In this document: piece after piece, positions 1-8,981 of the stretch
Layout: the number at the start of each line of letters is the position of its first letter
Numbering within the stretch: the stretch's first letter is position 1
DNA from: PNON01 sp964387025
GTDB taxonomy: Bacteria; Chloroflexota; Anaerolineae; Anaerolineales; Anaerolineaceae
Direction of reading: 5' to 3'
DNA: 64,000 bases
NCBI GenBank assembly: GCA_964387025.1
Contig: CAYLUZ010000007.1
Location: 62,001 to 126,000 of the forward strand
Notes under the pieces: generated by a model
Databases searched by the model: none
What the model was told of the DNA's origin: nothing
What the model saw: the letters and a program-made list of their open reading frames with translations, nothing else
Program-made: the position numbers and the translations under genes

Positions 1-298
1 ATTCTTGGAGGAGGGTATTAAAGTAGCAGGGATTACCTGTGGAAAAGAAGGATCATGGTTCAAAGAGGCTGGCGGGGTTGAGTTTCACCAACCGGCCTTT
101 ATTTTGCCAAATGTGGTCGACACAACCGGATGTGGCGATATCTTTCACGGTGTTTTCCTTTATGGAATACTCAATCATTTCACCTTGGAGAAATCCTTCT
201 TCTATGCATCCGCGGCTGGTGCCATCGCCTCAACCCGGCTGGGGGGCAGGAAAAGTATTCCCACCCTGGATGAGATCATTCAGTTGGCTGGTGAATAA
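1..298 (+). CDS. PfkB-family carbohydrate kinase, C-terminal part (5' end outside window)
   Basis: Only the last ~98 codons are in the window; the reading frame is open at the left edge. The fragment carries the PfkB signature 2 motif DTTGCGDIFHG, whose second Asp is the catalytic base in ribokinase-like kinases; the usual GAGD is GCGD here. The Ala/Gly-rich helix after it (ASAAGAIAS) is also typical. The family phosphorylates sugars or nucleosides in the cytoplasm with ATP. The substrate cannot be told from this part. It ends in TAA 80 bases before the next gene, and no terminator is visible. Confidence 0.85.
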   Translation, partial: FLEEGIKVAGITCGKEGSWFKEAGGVEFHQPAFILPNVVDTTGCGDIFHGVFLYGILNHFTLEKSFFYASAAGAIASTRLGGRKSIPTLDEIIQLAGE

Positions 299-378
299 AT
301 TTATTTACATTGGTTTTACTGCAACCACACAGTACAAATGTTATATAATGAATAATATCCTCTCTGCAGGAGTGTATT

Positions 379-858
379 ATGGCTGAATTCACACGATTTG
401 AAATCTTTCAACTTCTTAATGGAAACAAACCCCTCTGGTTGGGCAAGGTAGACCTGAGTGAAGCTGATCTACGCGGAGCGATTCTTCATGGTGCGGTGCT
501 TACCGGAGCAAATTTACAAAAAGCCCAACTCCAGGGAGCAGACCTCGTTGGAGCGAATTTAGGCGGAGCTAACCTTCAGGACGCCAACCTGGTGGGAGCA
601 GATTTGCGGAAGGCTTACCTGAGAGGGACTGATCTACGTAGGGCTGATCTTCATGAAGCCAATCTGGCGGAGGCGGATTTGACCGATGTTAATTTGTCTG
701 ATTCAAACCTTCTGGATGCGAACCTTGGTGCAGCCGACCTGACAAATGCCAACCTCTCAAATGCAAACCTTACAGGAACAAATGCCCCAGATCATAAAAT
801 TCTTAGAGCCAAATCTCTATTTGGTACTGTAATGCCTGATGGGACTATCCACGAATAA
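379..858 (+). CDS. Pentapeptide-repeat protein A
   Basis: A 159-aa protein. Residues ~24-140 are almost entirely A(D/N)LxX pentapeptides, which fold as a right-handed quadrilateral beta-helix. The short N-terminal segment (MAEFTRFEIFQLLNG) is not repetitive. A good ribosome site (AGGAG) lies just before the ATG at 379. There is no signal peptide or membrane segment, so it is probably cytoplasmic. Some pentapeptide proteins (Qnr, MfpA) mimic DNA and protect gyrase, but most have no known function and nothing here identifies a target. A second, shorter paralogue follows 27 bases downstream, so the pair is probably cotranscribed. Confidence 0.9.
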   Translation: MAEFTRFEIFQLLNGNKPLWLGKVDLSEADLRGAILHGAVLTGANLQKAQLQGADLVGANLGGANLQDANLVGADLRKAYLRGTDLRRADLHEANLAEADLTDVNLSDSNLLDANLGAADLTNANLSNANLTGTNAPDHKILRAKSLFGTVMPDGTIHE

Positions 859-885
859 ATAAGAATTACACACGGAGTAATTACT

Positions 886-1245
886 ATGACAGATCTGACC
901 CGCGAAGAATTGATAAAAATACTGGCAATCAGCGATCATCCCCGTCTTTCCGGGGTGAATTTGGAAGGGTTGGACCTGAGAAATTTGAATTTTGCCTATG
1001 CTGATCTTACGCGGGCAAATTTATCCAACGCCAATCTTTCGGGAGCTTATTTGCGCAGTGCTCGAATGGAAGAAGCCAATCTTGATAATGCCAACTTGAC
1101 TTCTGCCAATTTAAAAGAAGCAAATCTCAAATCGGCTAATCTTCATAACGCCAACCTTACAAATGCCAACCTGACGGATGCAATTCTGTACGGTGCGAAT
1201 GTAGACTCCGCAAAAATTGACACCAACGCCGGGTACCAGCGCTAA
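886..1245 (+). CDS. Pentapeptide-repeat protein B
   Basis: A 119-aa protein with the same plan as its upstream neighbour: a ~25-residue N-terminal segment beginning MTDLTREELIKIL, then about 16 pentapeptides rich in NAN(L)x units to the C-terminus. GGAG sits upstream of the ATG. The matching architecture and adjacency suggest a tandem duplication followed by divergence in repeat number. Function unknown. The fold could act as a DNA mimic or a protein scaffold, which is inference from the family only. Confidence 0.88.
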   Translation: MTDLTREELIKILAISDHPRLSGVNLEGLDLRNLNFAYADLTRANLSNANLSGAYLRSARMEEANLDNANLTSANLKEANLKSANLHNANLTNANLTDAILYGANVDSAKIDTNAGYQR

Positions 1246-1260
1246 TTCTTTTAATCCATA

Positions 1261-2097
1261 GTGAAATCATCCTCTCCAAAATCCTCTTTGGGTAATAAAT
1301 TTCACTGGTCACACTCCAGCATCTTTATCCTTAGCCTGATTCTAATGATCATCACCCTGGTTATCATTGTCTGGTGGCCATTGGTGGAGGAATACATCCA
1401 ATTTTTCAATCCAGCTTACCCATTCTGGCTGCAGGTCGACTGGCTGCTAATCGGGATATTCCTGGTGATGTCCGTCCTAATCACTGTCGGAGCAGACATC
1501 CGCAAGGATGCATTATTAATTGTTGTAAGCTTTGCGGGTGGATTCCTTATTGAATCATGGGGAACACATACCGGGCTATGGTCATATTACACTGGAGAAA
1601 AGCCACCGTTATGGATCATTCCAGCCTGGCCAATTGCAACACTGGCCATTGAACGTTTGGAAAGGATCTTCGGAATTATAACTATCAAAATACCGGAAAA
1701 ATGGATGAAATGGTTGTATTGGGTAGTATTTCCCGGGTTTCTGATTTATATGCTCGTTTTCGTATATCCGACCATTGGCATGGCGTTTACTATATTGGCC
1801 ATCATTGGTGTCTGCCTGGTTATCAGATTTGCGGGTGATCTTCGATATGCACTTACCATCTTTATTGCAGGTGCCGTTTTGGGTATATTTTTAGAATATT
1901 GGGGAACCACCCGTGAATGTTGGACTTATTACACTCTGCAGAAACCACCTTTGTTCGCGATCCTCGCTCATGGACTCGCTTCTGTAGCTTTCTGGCGGGT
2001 TACAAAATTGGTTGAACCCATACTCAATAAGGTAGTCCAACCAATTATTTCTCTATTTCAAAGCAGAATGTCTGTGCAAGATATAAGTGAAGAGTGA
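1261..2097 (+). CDS. Integral membrane protein with internal duplication, unknown function
   Basis: A 278-aa polytopic membrane protein, roughly eight hydrophobic segments. It contains two homologous halves: a motif reading ESWGTHTGLWSYYTGEKPP around residue 100 recurs as EYWGTTRECWTYYTLQKPP around residue 220, both at the end of a membrane helix. The conserved acidic residue plus W-G-T and Y-Y suggest a functional site repeated in a pseudo-symmetric protein. The start is GTG, 15 bases after the preceding pentapeptide gene, with only a weak ribosome site, so translational coupling is likely. I do not recognise the family with certainty. The motif is faintly reminiscent of carotenoid-biosynthesis membrane proteins. 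Confidence 0.75.
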   Translation: MKSSSPKSSLGNKFHWSHSSIFILSLILMIITLVIIVWWPLVEEYIQFFNPAYPFWLQVDWLLIGIFLVMSVLITVGADIRKDALLIVVSFAGGFLIESWGTHTGLWSYYTGEKPPLWIIPAWPIATLAIERLERIFGIITIKIPEKWMKWLYWVVFPGFLIYMLVFVYPTIGMAFTILAIIGVCLVIRFAGDLRYALTIFIAGAVLGIFLEYWGTTRECWTYYTLQKPPLFAILAHGLASVAFWRVTKLVEPILNKVVQPIISLFQSRMSVQDISEE

Positions 2098-2142
2098 AAC
2101 TCTGAATCTTCCCTTATTTTCGAATTCTAAATCAAAAATCCG

Positions 2143-2565
2143 TTATATAGATAAAACAATAATTCCACTTACGGTGAGCAATATACCGATCACAGTTTTA
2201 AGGGTGAGAGGTTCACCAGCAAATATTATGCCCATTAACGCGCCAAAAAGGGGAGAAGTAAAGGCGATTGGCATTACTTTTGTGAGGGGGGCACCTTTGA
2301 GGGCAGTATAGAAACAAAGCATACCCAATGCTCCGGCTACAACTCCTCCACCAATCACCATATAAAGCAAAGCTTTTGAGCCCGCTTGAGGAACCGTTTT
2401 CCATTGTGGAAAGCTGACAATTCCTAAAATGATCAATGCTGTGAATGTGCGGATAGTTATACCCATTTGAGGAGAAAGGTTACCTAAATGTAAACCTTTC
2501 TTTTCAAAATAACCGCCTACACCCCAGGCTATGGCTGTTAAGAGGGCGAAAATTTGTGGTTTCAT
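2143..2565 (-). CDS. Half-size EamA/DMT-type transporter
   Basis: A 140-aa membrane protein with four to five hydrophobic helices and an EamA-like C-terminal pattern (A-F-T-S-P-L-F-G-A, then a G-E-P-L-T loop and a final hydrophobic helix). Full EamA permeases have two such domains (~300 aa); this has one, like the small four-helix transporters that dimerise. I chose the start at 2565 (MKPQIF) because a GGAGG site sits 4 bases before it; an ATG 11 codons upstream has no such site. It converges with the upstream membrane-protein gene. Substrate unknown. Confidence 0.82.
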   Translation of the reverse strand: MKPQIFALLTAIAWGVGGYFEKKGLHLGNLSPQMGITIRTFTALIILGIVSFPQWKTVPQAGSKALLYMVIGGGVVAGALGMLCFYTALKGAPLTKVMPIAFTSPLFGALMGIIFAGEPLTLKTVIGILLTVSGIIVLSI

Positions 2566-2758
2566 ACATCCTCCGTTGAAGTTTAGTTTCCCATGCAATT
2601 ATATATGTAAACCCGGATTTCACTGGATGCACTTTCGGTTGACCTGTGTCAAGAGTTATCCAAAGTTTGTAACCCAATACTTTCAAAGAATTATTAACGC
2701 CTCACTAAACTCTTCCCATCAATTCCTTCTACAGCATAAAACTGGTGGTAGAAAGTAC

Positions 2759-2787
2759 TTGAATTATGTATTAAAAGTGGATATAAT
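2759..2787 (+). promoter_or_regulatory. Sigma-70-type promoter of the dcw operon
   Basis: TTGAAT (2759-2764), a 17-base spacer and a perfect TATAAT (2782-2787). This is the only good promoter seen upstream of mraZ. The predicted start point, near 2794, falls inside the GTGGG repeat array, so a bound repressor would block initiation. The leader would be about 75 bases. Confidence 0.75.
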
Positions 2788-2822
2788 GTGGGAGTAAGTG
2801 GATATATGTGGGTAAAAGTGGG
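2788..2822 (+). promoter_or_regulatory. MraZ operator: four GTGGG/A boxes at 10-bp spacing
   Basis: GTGGG at 2788, GTGGA at 2798, GTGGG at 2808 and GTGGG at 2818: four boxes exactly one helical turn apart, directly after the -10 hexamer. A further GTGGA lies at 2777, between the -35 and -10. MraZ is known in E. coli and mycoplasmas to bind tandem TGGG/GTGGG boxes of about this spacing upstream of its own gene and to repress the dcw operon. Position and sequence match that model. Confidence 0.88.
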
Positions 2823-2869
2823 ACGTCGGAGCAATCCGGCGTTCCGTCATAATAGGGTAAATAGAACAT

Positions 2870-3307
2870 ATGTTTCTTGGACAATACACTCACAGCTTCG
2901 ACGAAAAAGGACGATTGACCATCCCGGTCAAATATCGAGAATCTTTGCTTGTAGGAGCTTATGTTACCCAGGGTTTTGACAAGAACTTGATGGTCTGGAC
3001 CGCGCCTTCTTTTCAGCTGATCTATAACCAGGTCAATGACCTGAGTATCACAGACCCAAATGCTCGTTTGCTAAAGCGGTTGATTTTTTCAAATGCGGTT
3101 CAGGTAGAAATCGATAGGGCTGGAAGAATCCTGATACCGCAATATCTACGGGAAGCAGTCAATTTGGACGGCAGCGCAATTGTTGTCGGGGTGGGTGATT
3201 ATTTCGAGATCTGGGCTGATATTCACTGGAAACAGCAGAATACACAAATTCAAGACAGCGATTCAAATGCTCAACGGTTCGCAGCATTGAACCTTTCGGC
3301 CAGGTGA
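2870..3307 (+). CDS. mraZ: Transcriptional regulator MraZ
   Basis: A 145-aa protein with two SpoVT/AbrB-like MraZ domains: N-terminal MFLGQYTHSFDEKGRLTIPVKYR and a second half with EIDRAGRILIPQYLRE. The DxKGR and DRAGRI loops form the DNA-binding surface of the oligomeric ring. It is the first gene of the division/cell-wall cluster, the conserved place for mraZ, and GTGGG boxes in front of it indicate autoregulation. Its last bases overlap the next gene's start by 4. Confidence 0.96.
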   Translation: MFLGQYTHSFDEKGRLTIPVKYRESLLVGAYVTQGFDKNLMVWTAPSFQLIYNQVNDLSITDPNARLLKRLIFSNAVQVEIDRAGRILIPQYLREAVNLDGSAIVVGVGDYFEIWADIHWKQQNTQIQDSDSNAQRFAALNLSAR

Positions 3308-4260
3308 AAATGGAGATAAAGGTGTCTGGCGAACCTCACCCGCACCTTCCCGTACTTTACCATGAAGTCTTAAAGTCTTTAAACCCTATTGCGAGCGGCA
3401 AATATATCGACGGCACACTTGGCGCAGGAGGTCACTCACACGGAATTCTCGAATTGAGTGCTCCAGATGGTGAACTCCTTGGTTTGGATCTTGATCCCAT
3501 CGCCCTTGATTTTGCCAGATCGAGACTCGTTGAATATGGTGAGCGGATCCACCTTTTTCAGAGCTCTTACCTTGAAATGAAAAAAAAGGCAAACTCCCTG
3601 GGATGGAAGTCAATAAATGGAATTCTACTTGACCTGGGGGTTTCTTCGATTCAACTGGATAATCCCGAAAAAGGTTTCTCATTCCGAAAAGATGCTCCGC
3701 TGGATATGCGTTTTGACCCGACAACCGGAATGACAGCTGCGGATATCGTCAATAATTTCGACGAACAAGAGTTGTTACAGATCCTCTGGGGATATGGGGA
3801 AGAGCAGAATGCCAGACGTATAGTACATGCCATCCTGGCAGCCAGACCTTTTTCCACTACCCGGCAACTTGCGGAACTGATCGATAAAGTAGCAGGAAGA
3901 AGCCAAAAAGGGATTCACCCCGCCACTCGCACCTTCCAGGCACTCAGGATCGCAGTAAATAATGAGCTTGAAAGCATTACCGCTGTCCTGCCGATTGCGA
4001 TGGAACTCCTAACAGCTGGAGGAAGATTATCAGTGATCACATTTCATTCGTTGGAAGACAGGATTGTCAAACACTTCTTCCAACAGGAAAGCAAAGCTTG
4101 CATATGCCCACCAGAATTCCCAGTTTGCCAGTGTGGACATAAAGCAATCCTCCGGGTGATAAAGCCAAACTTCATTCAACCGGGTGAAAACGAGGTAAAA
4201 ACAAACCCGCGGGCGCGCAGTGCCAAGTTGCGGGTGGCAGAAAAACTGATGGTGGCATGA
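3304..4260 (+). CDS. rsmH: 16S rRNA (cytosine1402-N4)-methyltransferase RsmH
   Basis: 318 aa, the usual length for RsmH (MraW). It carries the SAM-binding GTLGAGGHS motif near residue 40, LDLGVSS-Q(L/I)D near 110, the PLDMRFD motif, and the C-terminal signature SVITFHSLEDRIVKHFF near 245. It methylates C1402 of 16S rRNA in the decoding centre. The GTG at 3304 overlaps the mraZ stop by 4 bases; an ATG two codons on (3310) is an equally possible start. Second gene of the dcw operon, its standard position. Confidence 0.96.
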   Translation: MKMEIKVSGEPHPHLPVLYHEVLKSLNPIASGKYIDGTLGAGGHSHGILELSAPDGELLGLDLDPIALDFARSRLVEYGERIHLFQSSYLEMKKKANSLGWKSINGILLDLGVSSIQLDNPEKGFSFRKDAPLDMRFDPTTGMTAADIVNNFDEQELLQILWGYGEEQNARRIVHAILAARPFSTTRQLAELIDKVAGRSQKGIHPATRTFQALRIAVNNELESITAVLPIAMELLTAGGRLSVITFHSLEDRIVKHFFQQESKACICPPEFPVCQCGHKAILRVIKPNFIQPGENEVKTNPRARSAKLRVAEKLMVA

Positions 4261-4263
4261 CTT

Positions 4264-4743
4264 ATGCAAGGTGAATCAGTTACGAACATGAAAAAAGGAA
4301 TAACGCAGGCTTACAAACTGGTTCCTTGGCGCGGCCAAATGCAATGGCTCGGCGTGATTTCGCTTGCCTTGGTTACCATATCCCTGATCGCCTGGATCTA
4401 TTTATCAGTATCCTCCAAAGCCAGTATTGCAGGACGCGGTATTCAACAGTATCAGTACGAGAAGTCAAAGACCATACAATCGATCGCTCAGCTCGAGACT
4501 GATTTAGCCAGGATCACATCATCCACTGAAATGGCCAGCCGGGCGAAAAAATTGGGGTTTAAAGAATTAAGCGCTGATCGTTATACCTATATGGTCATCC
4601 CCGGGTATAACGGAAAACCATCTGCCATCCTTGCTCCAGACTCGATCCGGACCTTACCCGATGATGTGATCAGTCCGGAATTTACCCAATCTCTCTGGGA
4701 TTGGATGTATGACCGCTTTGTTCAACCAGTTTATGAGAATTAA
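4264..4743 (+). CDS. ftsL: Cell-division protein FtsL-like
   Basis: 159 aa. A basic cytoplasmic N-terminus, one transmembrane helix at ~residues 28-50, then a predicted coiled coil (QYQYEKSKTIQSIAQLETDLARI), the FtsL/DivIC bitopic plan. The C-terminal ~60 residues extend past the usual FtsL length. The call rests on topology and position between rsmH and the PBP gene, because FtsL sequences diverge strongly. FtsL bridges FtsQ/DivIB and FtsWI in the divisome. An internal ATG at 4288 (MKKGIT) is an alternative start. Confidence 0.82.
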   Translation: MQGESVTNMKKGITQAYKLVPWRGQMQWLGVISLALVTISLIAWIYLSVSSKASIAGRGIQQYQYEKSKTIQSIAQLETDLARITSSTEMASRAKKLGFKELSADRYTYMVIPGYNGKPSAILAPDSIRTLPDDVISPEFTQSLWDWMYDRFVQPVYEN

Positions 4744-4752
4744 AGGTATGAA

Positions 4753-6561
4753 ATGAGATTACCGCATTACCCGCGCTTTTTATTTGTAGGAATTCTTCTT
4801 ACCCTGGCTGGGTTGTTAGTTGTTGCCCAAATGGTACACATTCAAACCAGTGTTCAGGCAAAAGAAGTATCGGATTATGGGAAAACCTGGGCATATGTTC
4901 CCCGTACTATTTTCCCGGAACGTGGAAAGATCTATGACCGCCAGGGGAGCTTGCTGGTAGGAAATCAGTTACTTTATGAAATAGGTGTCAATTTAGTCGA
5001 TGTAAATGATCCCGAATCGATAGCGCGGGCGCTTGAAACCATCCTCGGGTTGGATTACACTGCCACATTAGAAAAAGTAAGCACTGCTGCATCGTCAAAT
5101 TCCTCTTATTTGATCCTGTCAGATTTTGTTTCCGCCGCAAAAGCAGATGAGATCCGTCAATTAATGGATTCTTATGCAAGAATGGCAGATGATCCAAAGT
5201 ATTTGCAAAAAACACCACCCAGCTTGGATGGTGTCATCCTCACCCCTCACCTTCAACGAAGTTACCCTGAAGGATCACTTGCATCCAATATCCTGGGCTT
5301 TTATACGCTCGAAACCAGTGAAGATAGTAAAACTGCTGACCGGCATGAGATCCGGGTTGGACACGGTTATTACGGTGTGGAAGAGAAATATAACGAATTA
5401 CTGGCAGGCACCCCGATTGATGTGAGGGTACCGCTCGATCCGAACCTGGTCGGGGATATACCTCAAATTCCACCAGGAAGCGACTTGATCCTGACCATAG
5501 ATCGGGAAATACAAGCAAGTATGGAAAAGGTTATTGATAAACACGTTAAAAGTTCCGGTGCAATCTCCGGAACCTTGATCGTTTTAGACCCAAAAAACGG
5601 TGAAATAATCGCCATGGCCAACTCACCCAGGTTGGAACCCAATAAATACTGGGAGATCAGCCAAATATTTGATAATGCCGCATTTTTCAACCGGGCAGTC
5701 TCCACAACTTATGAACCTGGTTCGGTATTCAAAGTACTTACCATGGCTGCCGCGCTCGACTCAGGTGCTGTTACTCCTGAAACGCCTTTCCTGGATACCG
5801 GTGAATTTGAAATCGGTGGAGCCATCATCCGTAACTGGGATGGAAACGCCTGGGGTGAACAAAATATGATCGGTTGTATGCAGCATTCATTGAATGTCTG
5901 TTTATCCTGGATCGCCAAACAGATGGGCCCAAAGATATTTTATGATTATTTGCAACGGTTTGGTATAGGTCATATTACCGGGATTGATCTGGCAAATGAA
6001 GCCGTCTTCCCGCTTCGTACACCCGATGATGGCTTGTGGTACGATGTCGACCTCGCCACACACTCCTTTGGTCAAGGGTTGGCTGTTACACCCATCCAAC
6101 TGGCTTCTGCCATCAGCTCTGCTGCAAATGATGGCAAGATTATGGCTCCACATATCTTGAAAGCAATGGTGAGCAATGGACGTCAGTACAATACTACACC
6201 CCAGGTAATTGCTAATCCCATAAAACCTGAAACAGCAAGAACATTAACCGAAATGCTCGCCACATCTTTGGAAGAAGAATCTTCAGATGCCTTGGTTTAT
6301 GGTTATCGACTGGCCGGGAAAACCGGTACTGCAGAAATACCAACTCCATACGGATATTCCATGGGTGTGACCAATGCTTCGTTTGTTGGCTGGGGACCCG
6401 CTGATGATCCAAAATTCCTGGTTTACGTCTGGCTGGAAAAACCAAAAACCTCCATTTGGGGATCTATCGTTGCAGCACCTGTATTTGCGGAAGCTGTTCA
6501 GGAATTGGTCGTATTAATGAATATCCCTCCGGATGAGATTCGGTTGGGATTGAAACAATAA
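4753..6561 (+). CDS. ftsI: Division-specific class B penicillin-binding protein (FtsI/PBP3-like)
   Basis: 602 aa. An N-terminal membrane anchor (~8-28), a PBP dimerisation domain containing RGKIYDRQGSLL, and a transpeptidase domain with all three active-site motifs: S324-V-F-K (in EPGSVFK), S379-L-N and K523-T-G. It cross-links septal peptidoglycan outside the membrane, paired with FtsW. There are no PASTA repeats at the C-terminus. It follows ftsL by 9 bases. The murE gene that usually follows ftsI is missing here. Confidence 0.95.
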   Translation: MRLPHYPRFLFVGILLTLAGLLVVAQMVHIQTSVQAKEVSDYGKTWAYVPRTIFPERGKIYDRQGSLLVGNQLLYEIGVNLVDVNDPESIARALETILGLDYTATLEKVSTAASSNSSYLILSDFVSAAKADEIRQLMDSYARMADDPKYLQKTPPSLDGVILTPHLQRSYPEGSLASNILGFYTLETSEDSKTADRHEIRVGHGYYGVEEKYNELLAGTPIDVRVPLDPNLVGDIPQIPPGSDLILTIDREIQASMEKVIDKHVKSSGAISGTLIVLDPKNGEIIAMANSPRLEPNKYWEISQIFDNAAFFNRAVSTTYEPGSVFKVLTMAAALDSGAVTPETPFLDTGEFEIGGAIIRNWDGNAWGEQNMIGCMQHSLNVCLSWIAKQMGPKIFYDYLQRFGIGHITGIDLANEAVFPLRTPDDGLWYDVDLATHSFGQGLAVTPIQLASAISSAANDGKIMAPHILKAMVSNGRQYNTTPQVIANPIKPETARTLTEMLATSLEEESSDALVYGYRLAGKTGTAEIPTPYGYSMGVTNASFVGWGPADDPKFLVYVWLEKPKTSIWGSIVAAPVFAEAVQELVVLMNIPPDEIRLGLKQ

Positions 6562-6567
6562 GGAGAA

Positions 6568-7992
6568 ATGGTGCTGAACCTTGCTGATGTTCTTGAAGCG
6601 TTACTTGGATATAGGCCGGATGGTGTCAACCTGGTCATCACTGAGGCTTCCATTGACTCACGTCAATGCATTGCAGGGTCCCTTTTTGTCGCCATTTCCG
6701 GGGAAAGAGTAGATGGTCATAATTATGTCGGCGATGCTTTTCATAAAGGAGCGGTTATCGCCCTGGTAGAAAAGGATCTGTCAAATTTATTTCCCACGCT
6801 CAAACTGGATAAAGAAGAAAAGTTATCTCTAGCAAATATTCCAAATATTCCTTTCTGCATTCTGGTAGAAAATTCAGTTCTTGCTCTACAAAAAATCGCC
6901 AAGTTCTGGCGTTCAAAGCTCGATCTCAGGGTCGTTGGGATCACCGGGAGTGTTGGTAAATCAACCACTAAAGAATTGATCAGCGAAGTCCTGAATCAAA
7001 AATACCGGACATTAAGAAATCCTGGTAACTTGAATAACGAGATTGGCTTACCCCTAACGATATTGCGCCTCAGCGAGGGCTACGAAAGAGCCGTTCTTGA
7101 AATGGGTTTTTACGTTCCCGGAGAAATAGCTCTCCTGTGTGACATTGCCAAACCACAGGTGGGTGTTGTAACCAATATTGGTACTGTCCATGCGGAACGA
7201 GCTGGATCCCAGGATGTAATTGCTCGGGGAAAAGCAGAATTGATCAAAGCTTTACCATCTGCTCCCGAAGGTATTGCCATTTTAAATTATGATGATCCCC
7301 GGGTACGTCCCATGGCAGAGCTCACCAAGGCGAGAGTAATTAATTATGGTCTCAATCCAGCCGCAGATATCTGGGCAGATGAAGTTGTTGGTGAAGGATT
7401 GGAAGGTATTCGTTTCAATCTACACTATCAGAACGACGTATTTCAATTGAGAGTCCCACTGATTGGTCAGCATTCTGTCCATACTGCATTAAGGGCGGCT
7501 GCTGTTGGCCTTGCGGAAGGACTAACCTGGGGCGAGATAATCATCGGGTTAAGGAACAGCCATTCACAACTCAGGCTGGTGGCAGTTCATACGGAACAAG
7601 GCGCGTTATTGCTCGATGATACTTATAATGCCTCCCCGGAATCTACACTTGCAGCCCTTAATTTGCTTGATGAATTGGATGGTCGCAAGATTGCAGTCTT
7701 AGGTGACATGCTTGAATTAGGGCAATACGAAGAGGAAGGCCATGAACTCGTAGGAGCCCGGGCTGCTGAAGTCGTTTCCGATTTGATCACCATTGGTATA
7801 CGTGGAAAAATGATAGCCAGTTCTGCCATGAAGTCGAATTTGGGCTCCTGCTGTGTTCATTCTTTCGATACAGCCATGGAATCGATAGGATATTTGCAAT
7901 CCACCCTGTCAGACGGTGATGTAGTCCTGATAAAAGGGTCCCATAGTATGCACATGGATCAGATAGTTTTTGCACTGGAGAAGGAAAGATGA
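6568..7992 (+). CDS. murF: UDP-N-acetylmuramoyl-tripeptide--D-alanyl-D-alanine ligase
   Basis: 474 aa. An N-terminal substrate domain with SIDSRQC and G-E-R-V-D-G-H-N-Y, the Mur-ligase ATP loop GITGSVGKSTTKE at 124-136, NxNNEIGLP near 155, and a C-terminal domain with LLDDTYNASPES and LGDMLELG. These are MurF rather than MurC/D/E signatures. The enzyme adds D-Ala-D-Ala to the UDP-MurNAc peptide in the cytoplasm. AGGAG lies before the ATG. The end overlaps mraY by 4 bases. Confidence 0.96.
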   Translation: MVLNLADVLEALLGYRPDGVNLVITEASIDSRQCIAGSLFVAISGERVDGHNYVGDAFHKGAVIALVEKDLSNLFPTLKLDKEEKLSLANIPNIPFCILVENSVLALQKIAKFWRSKLDLRVVGITGSVGKSTTKELISEVLNQKYRTLRNPGNLNNEIGLPLTILRLSEGYERAVLEMGFYVPGEIALLCDIAKPQVGVVTNIGTVHAERAGSQDVIARGKAELIKALPSAPEGIAILNYDDPRVRPMAELTKARVINYGLNPAADIWADEVVGEGLEGIRFNLHYQNDVFQLRVPLIGQHSVHTALRAAAVGLAEGLTWGEIIIGLRNSHSQLRLVAVHTEQGALLLDDTYNASPESTLAALNLLDELDGRKIAVLGDMLELGQYEEEGHELVGARAAEVVSDLITIGIRGKMIASSAMKSNLGSCCVHSFDTAMESIGYLQSTLSDGDVVLIKGSHSMHMDQIVFALEKER

Positions 7993-8981
7993 AAGAAACT
8001 TCTCTTGCCCTTACGCTCAGTGCATTTACATTTATTCTGGCTGTCATTTGGGGCGGACCACTATTAAGGCTTCTTCGCCAATTAAAGATCGGTAAATTAA
8101 TCAGAGTCGAAGAACCGGATGCACATATAACCAAGATGGGCACTCCCACCATGGGTGGTGTCATGATCATCATGCCGGTCATTTTTGTAACATTTTTATT
8201 GAATGCCGCCTCATTGATCGGTTTAAATGTTTATGGTCAATCAATCATCCTTCCTTCAGTTGTCATGGTTGCATTTGGTCTCCTAGGCGCAATAGATGAC
8301 TGGGAAGGGATTCGCGGTCCTAGGCGTGGTTCCGGGATGCGCATCAGAACGAAATTCCTCCTTCAGACCATACTGGCCCTCGGCGCAGCACTATCGCTCC
8401 AGTATTTATTAAATGTTCCGCACTTGCTCTGGCCGGGTGCCAAGCACCCGCTTGACCTGGGAATCTGGTACATTCCCATCGCCATGTTCATTATTGTAGC
8501 GATGGCAAACGCTGTAAATTTCACGGATGGTATGGATGGACTAGCCGGGTTGATCTCGGCAACATGTTTTGCGACATACGGCATCATCGCCCTCATGGCC
8601 GGGCAGGTTTTCATTGCCCGTTTTTGCTTTACCCTGGTCGGAGCGATCTTTGGATTTCTCTGGTTTAACGTCCATCCAGCCCAGTTGTTCATGGGTGACA
8701 CAGGGTCGCTGGCAATCGGTGCAACACTGGCATACATTGCTTTGATGACCGGTCAATGGCTGGCACTGCCATTAATCGCGATTATTCCTGTCAGTGAAGC
8801 AGTCAGTGATGTATTGCAAATTGCTTATTTTAAAATCACGCATGGAAAAAGACTATTCAAGATGGCTCCTTTACATCTCCATTTTGAGTTATTAGGTTGG
8901 AGCGAGACACAGGTGGTTCAACGATTTTGGCTGGTGGCATTAATGTCCGCAATGGTTGGAATAGCATTTACTTTGGTGTAA
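7989..8981 (+). CDS. mraY: Phospho-N-acetylmuramoyl-pentapeptide-transferase
   Basis: 330 aa with about ten transmembrane helices. It carries the MraY motifs NFTDGMDGLAG near 180, the Asp/Asn loop FNVHPAQLFMGDTGSLAIG near 225, and the C-terminal APLHLHFELLGW. It moves phospho-MurNAc-pentapeptide onto undecaprenyl phosphate to make lipid I at the inner membrane face. The start overlaps the murF stop (ATGA). murD begins two bases after its stop. Confidence 0.96.
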   Translation: MKETSLALTLSAFTFILAVIWGGPLLRLLRQLKIGKLIRVEEPDAHITKMGTPTMGGVMIIMPVIFVTFLLNAASLIGLNVYGQSIILPSVVMVAFGLLGAIDDWEGIRGPRRGSGMRIRTKFLLQTILALGAALSLQYLLNVPHLLWPGAKHPLDLGIWYIPIAMFIIVAMANAVNFTDGMDGLAGLISATCFATYGIIALMAGQVFIARFCFTLVGAIFGFLWFNVHPAQLFMGDTGSLAIGATLAYIALMTGQWLALPLIAIIPVSEAVSDVLQIAYFKITHGKRLFKMAPLHLHFELLGWSETQVVQRFWLVALMSAMVGIAFTLV

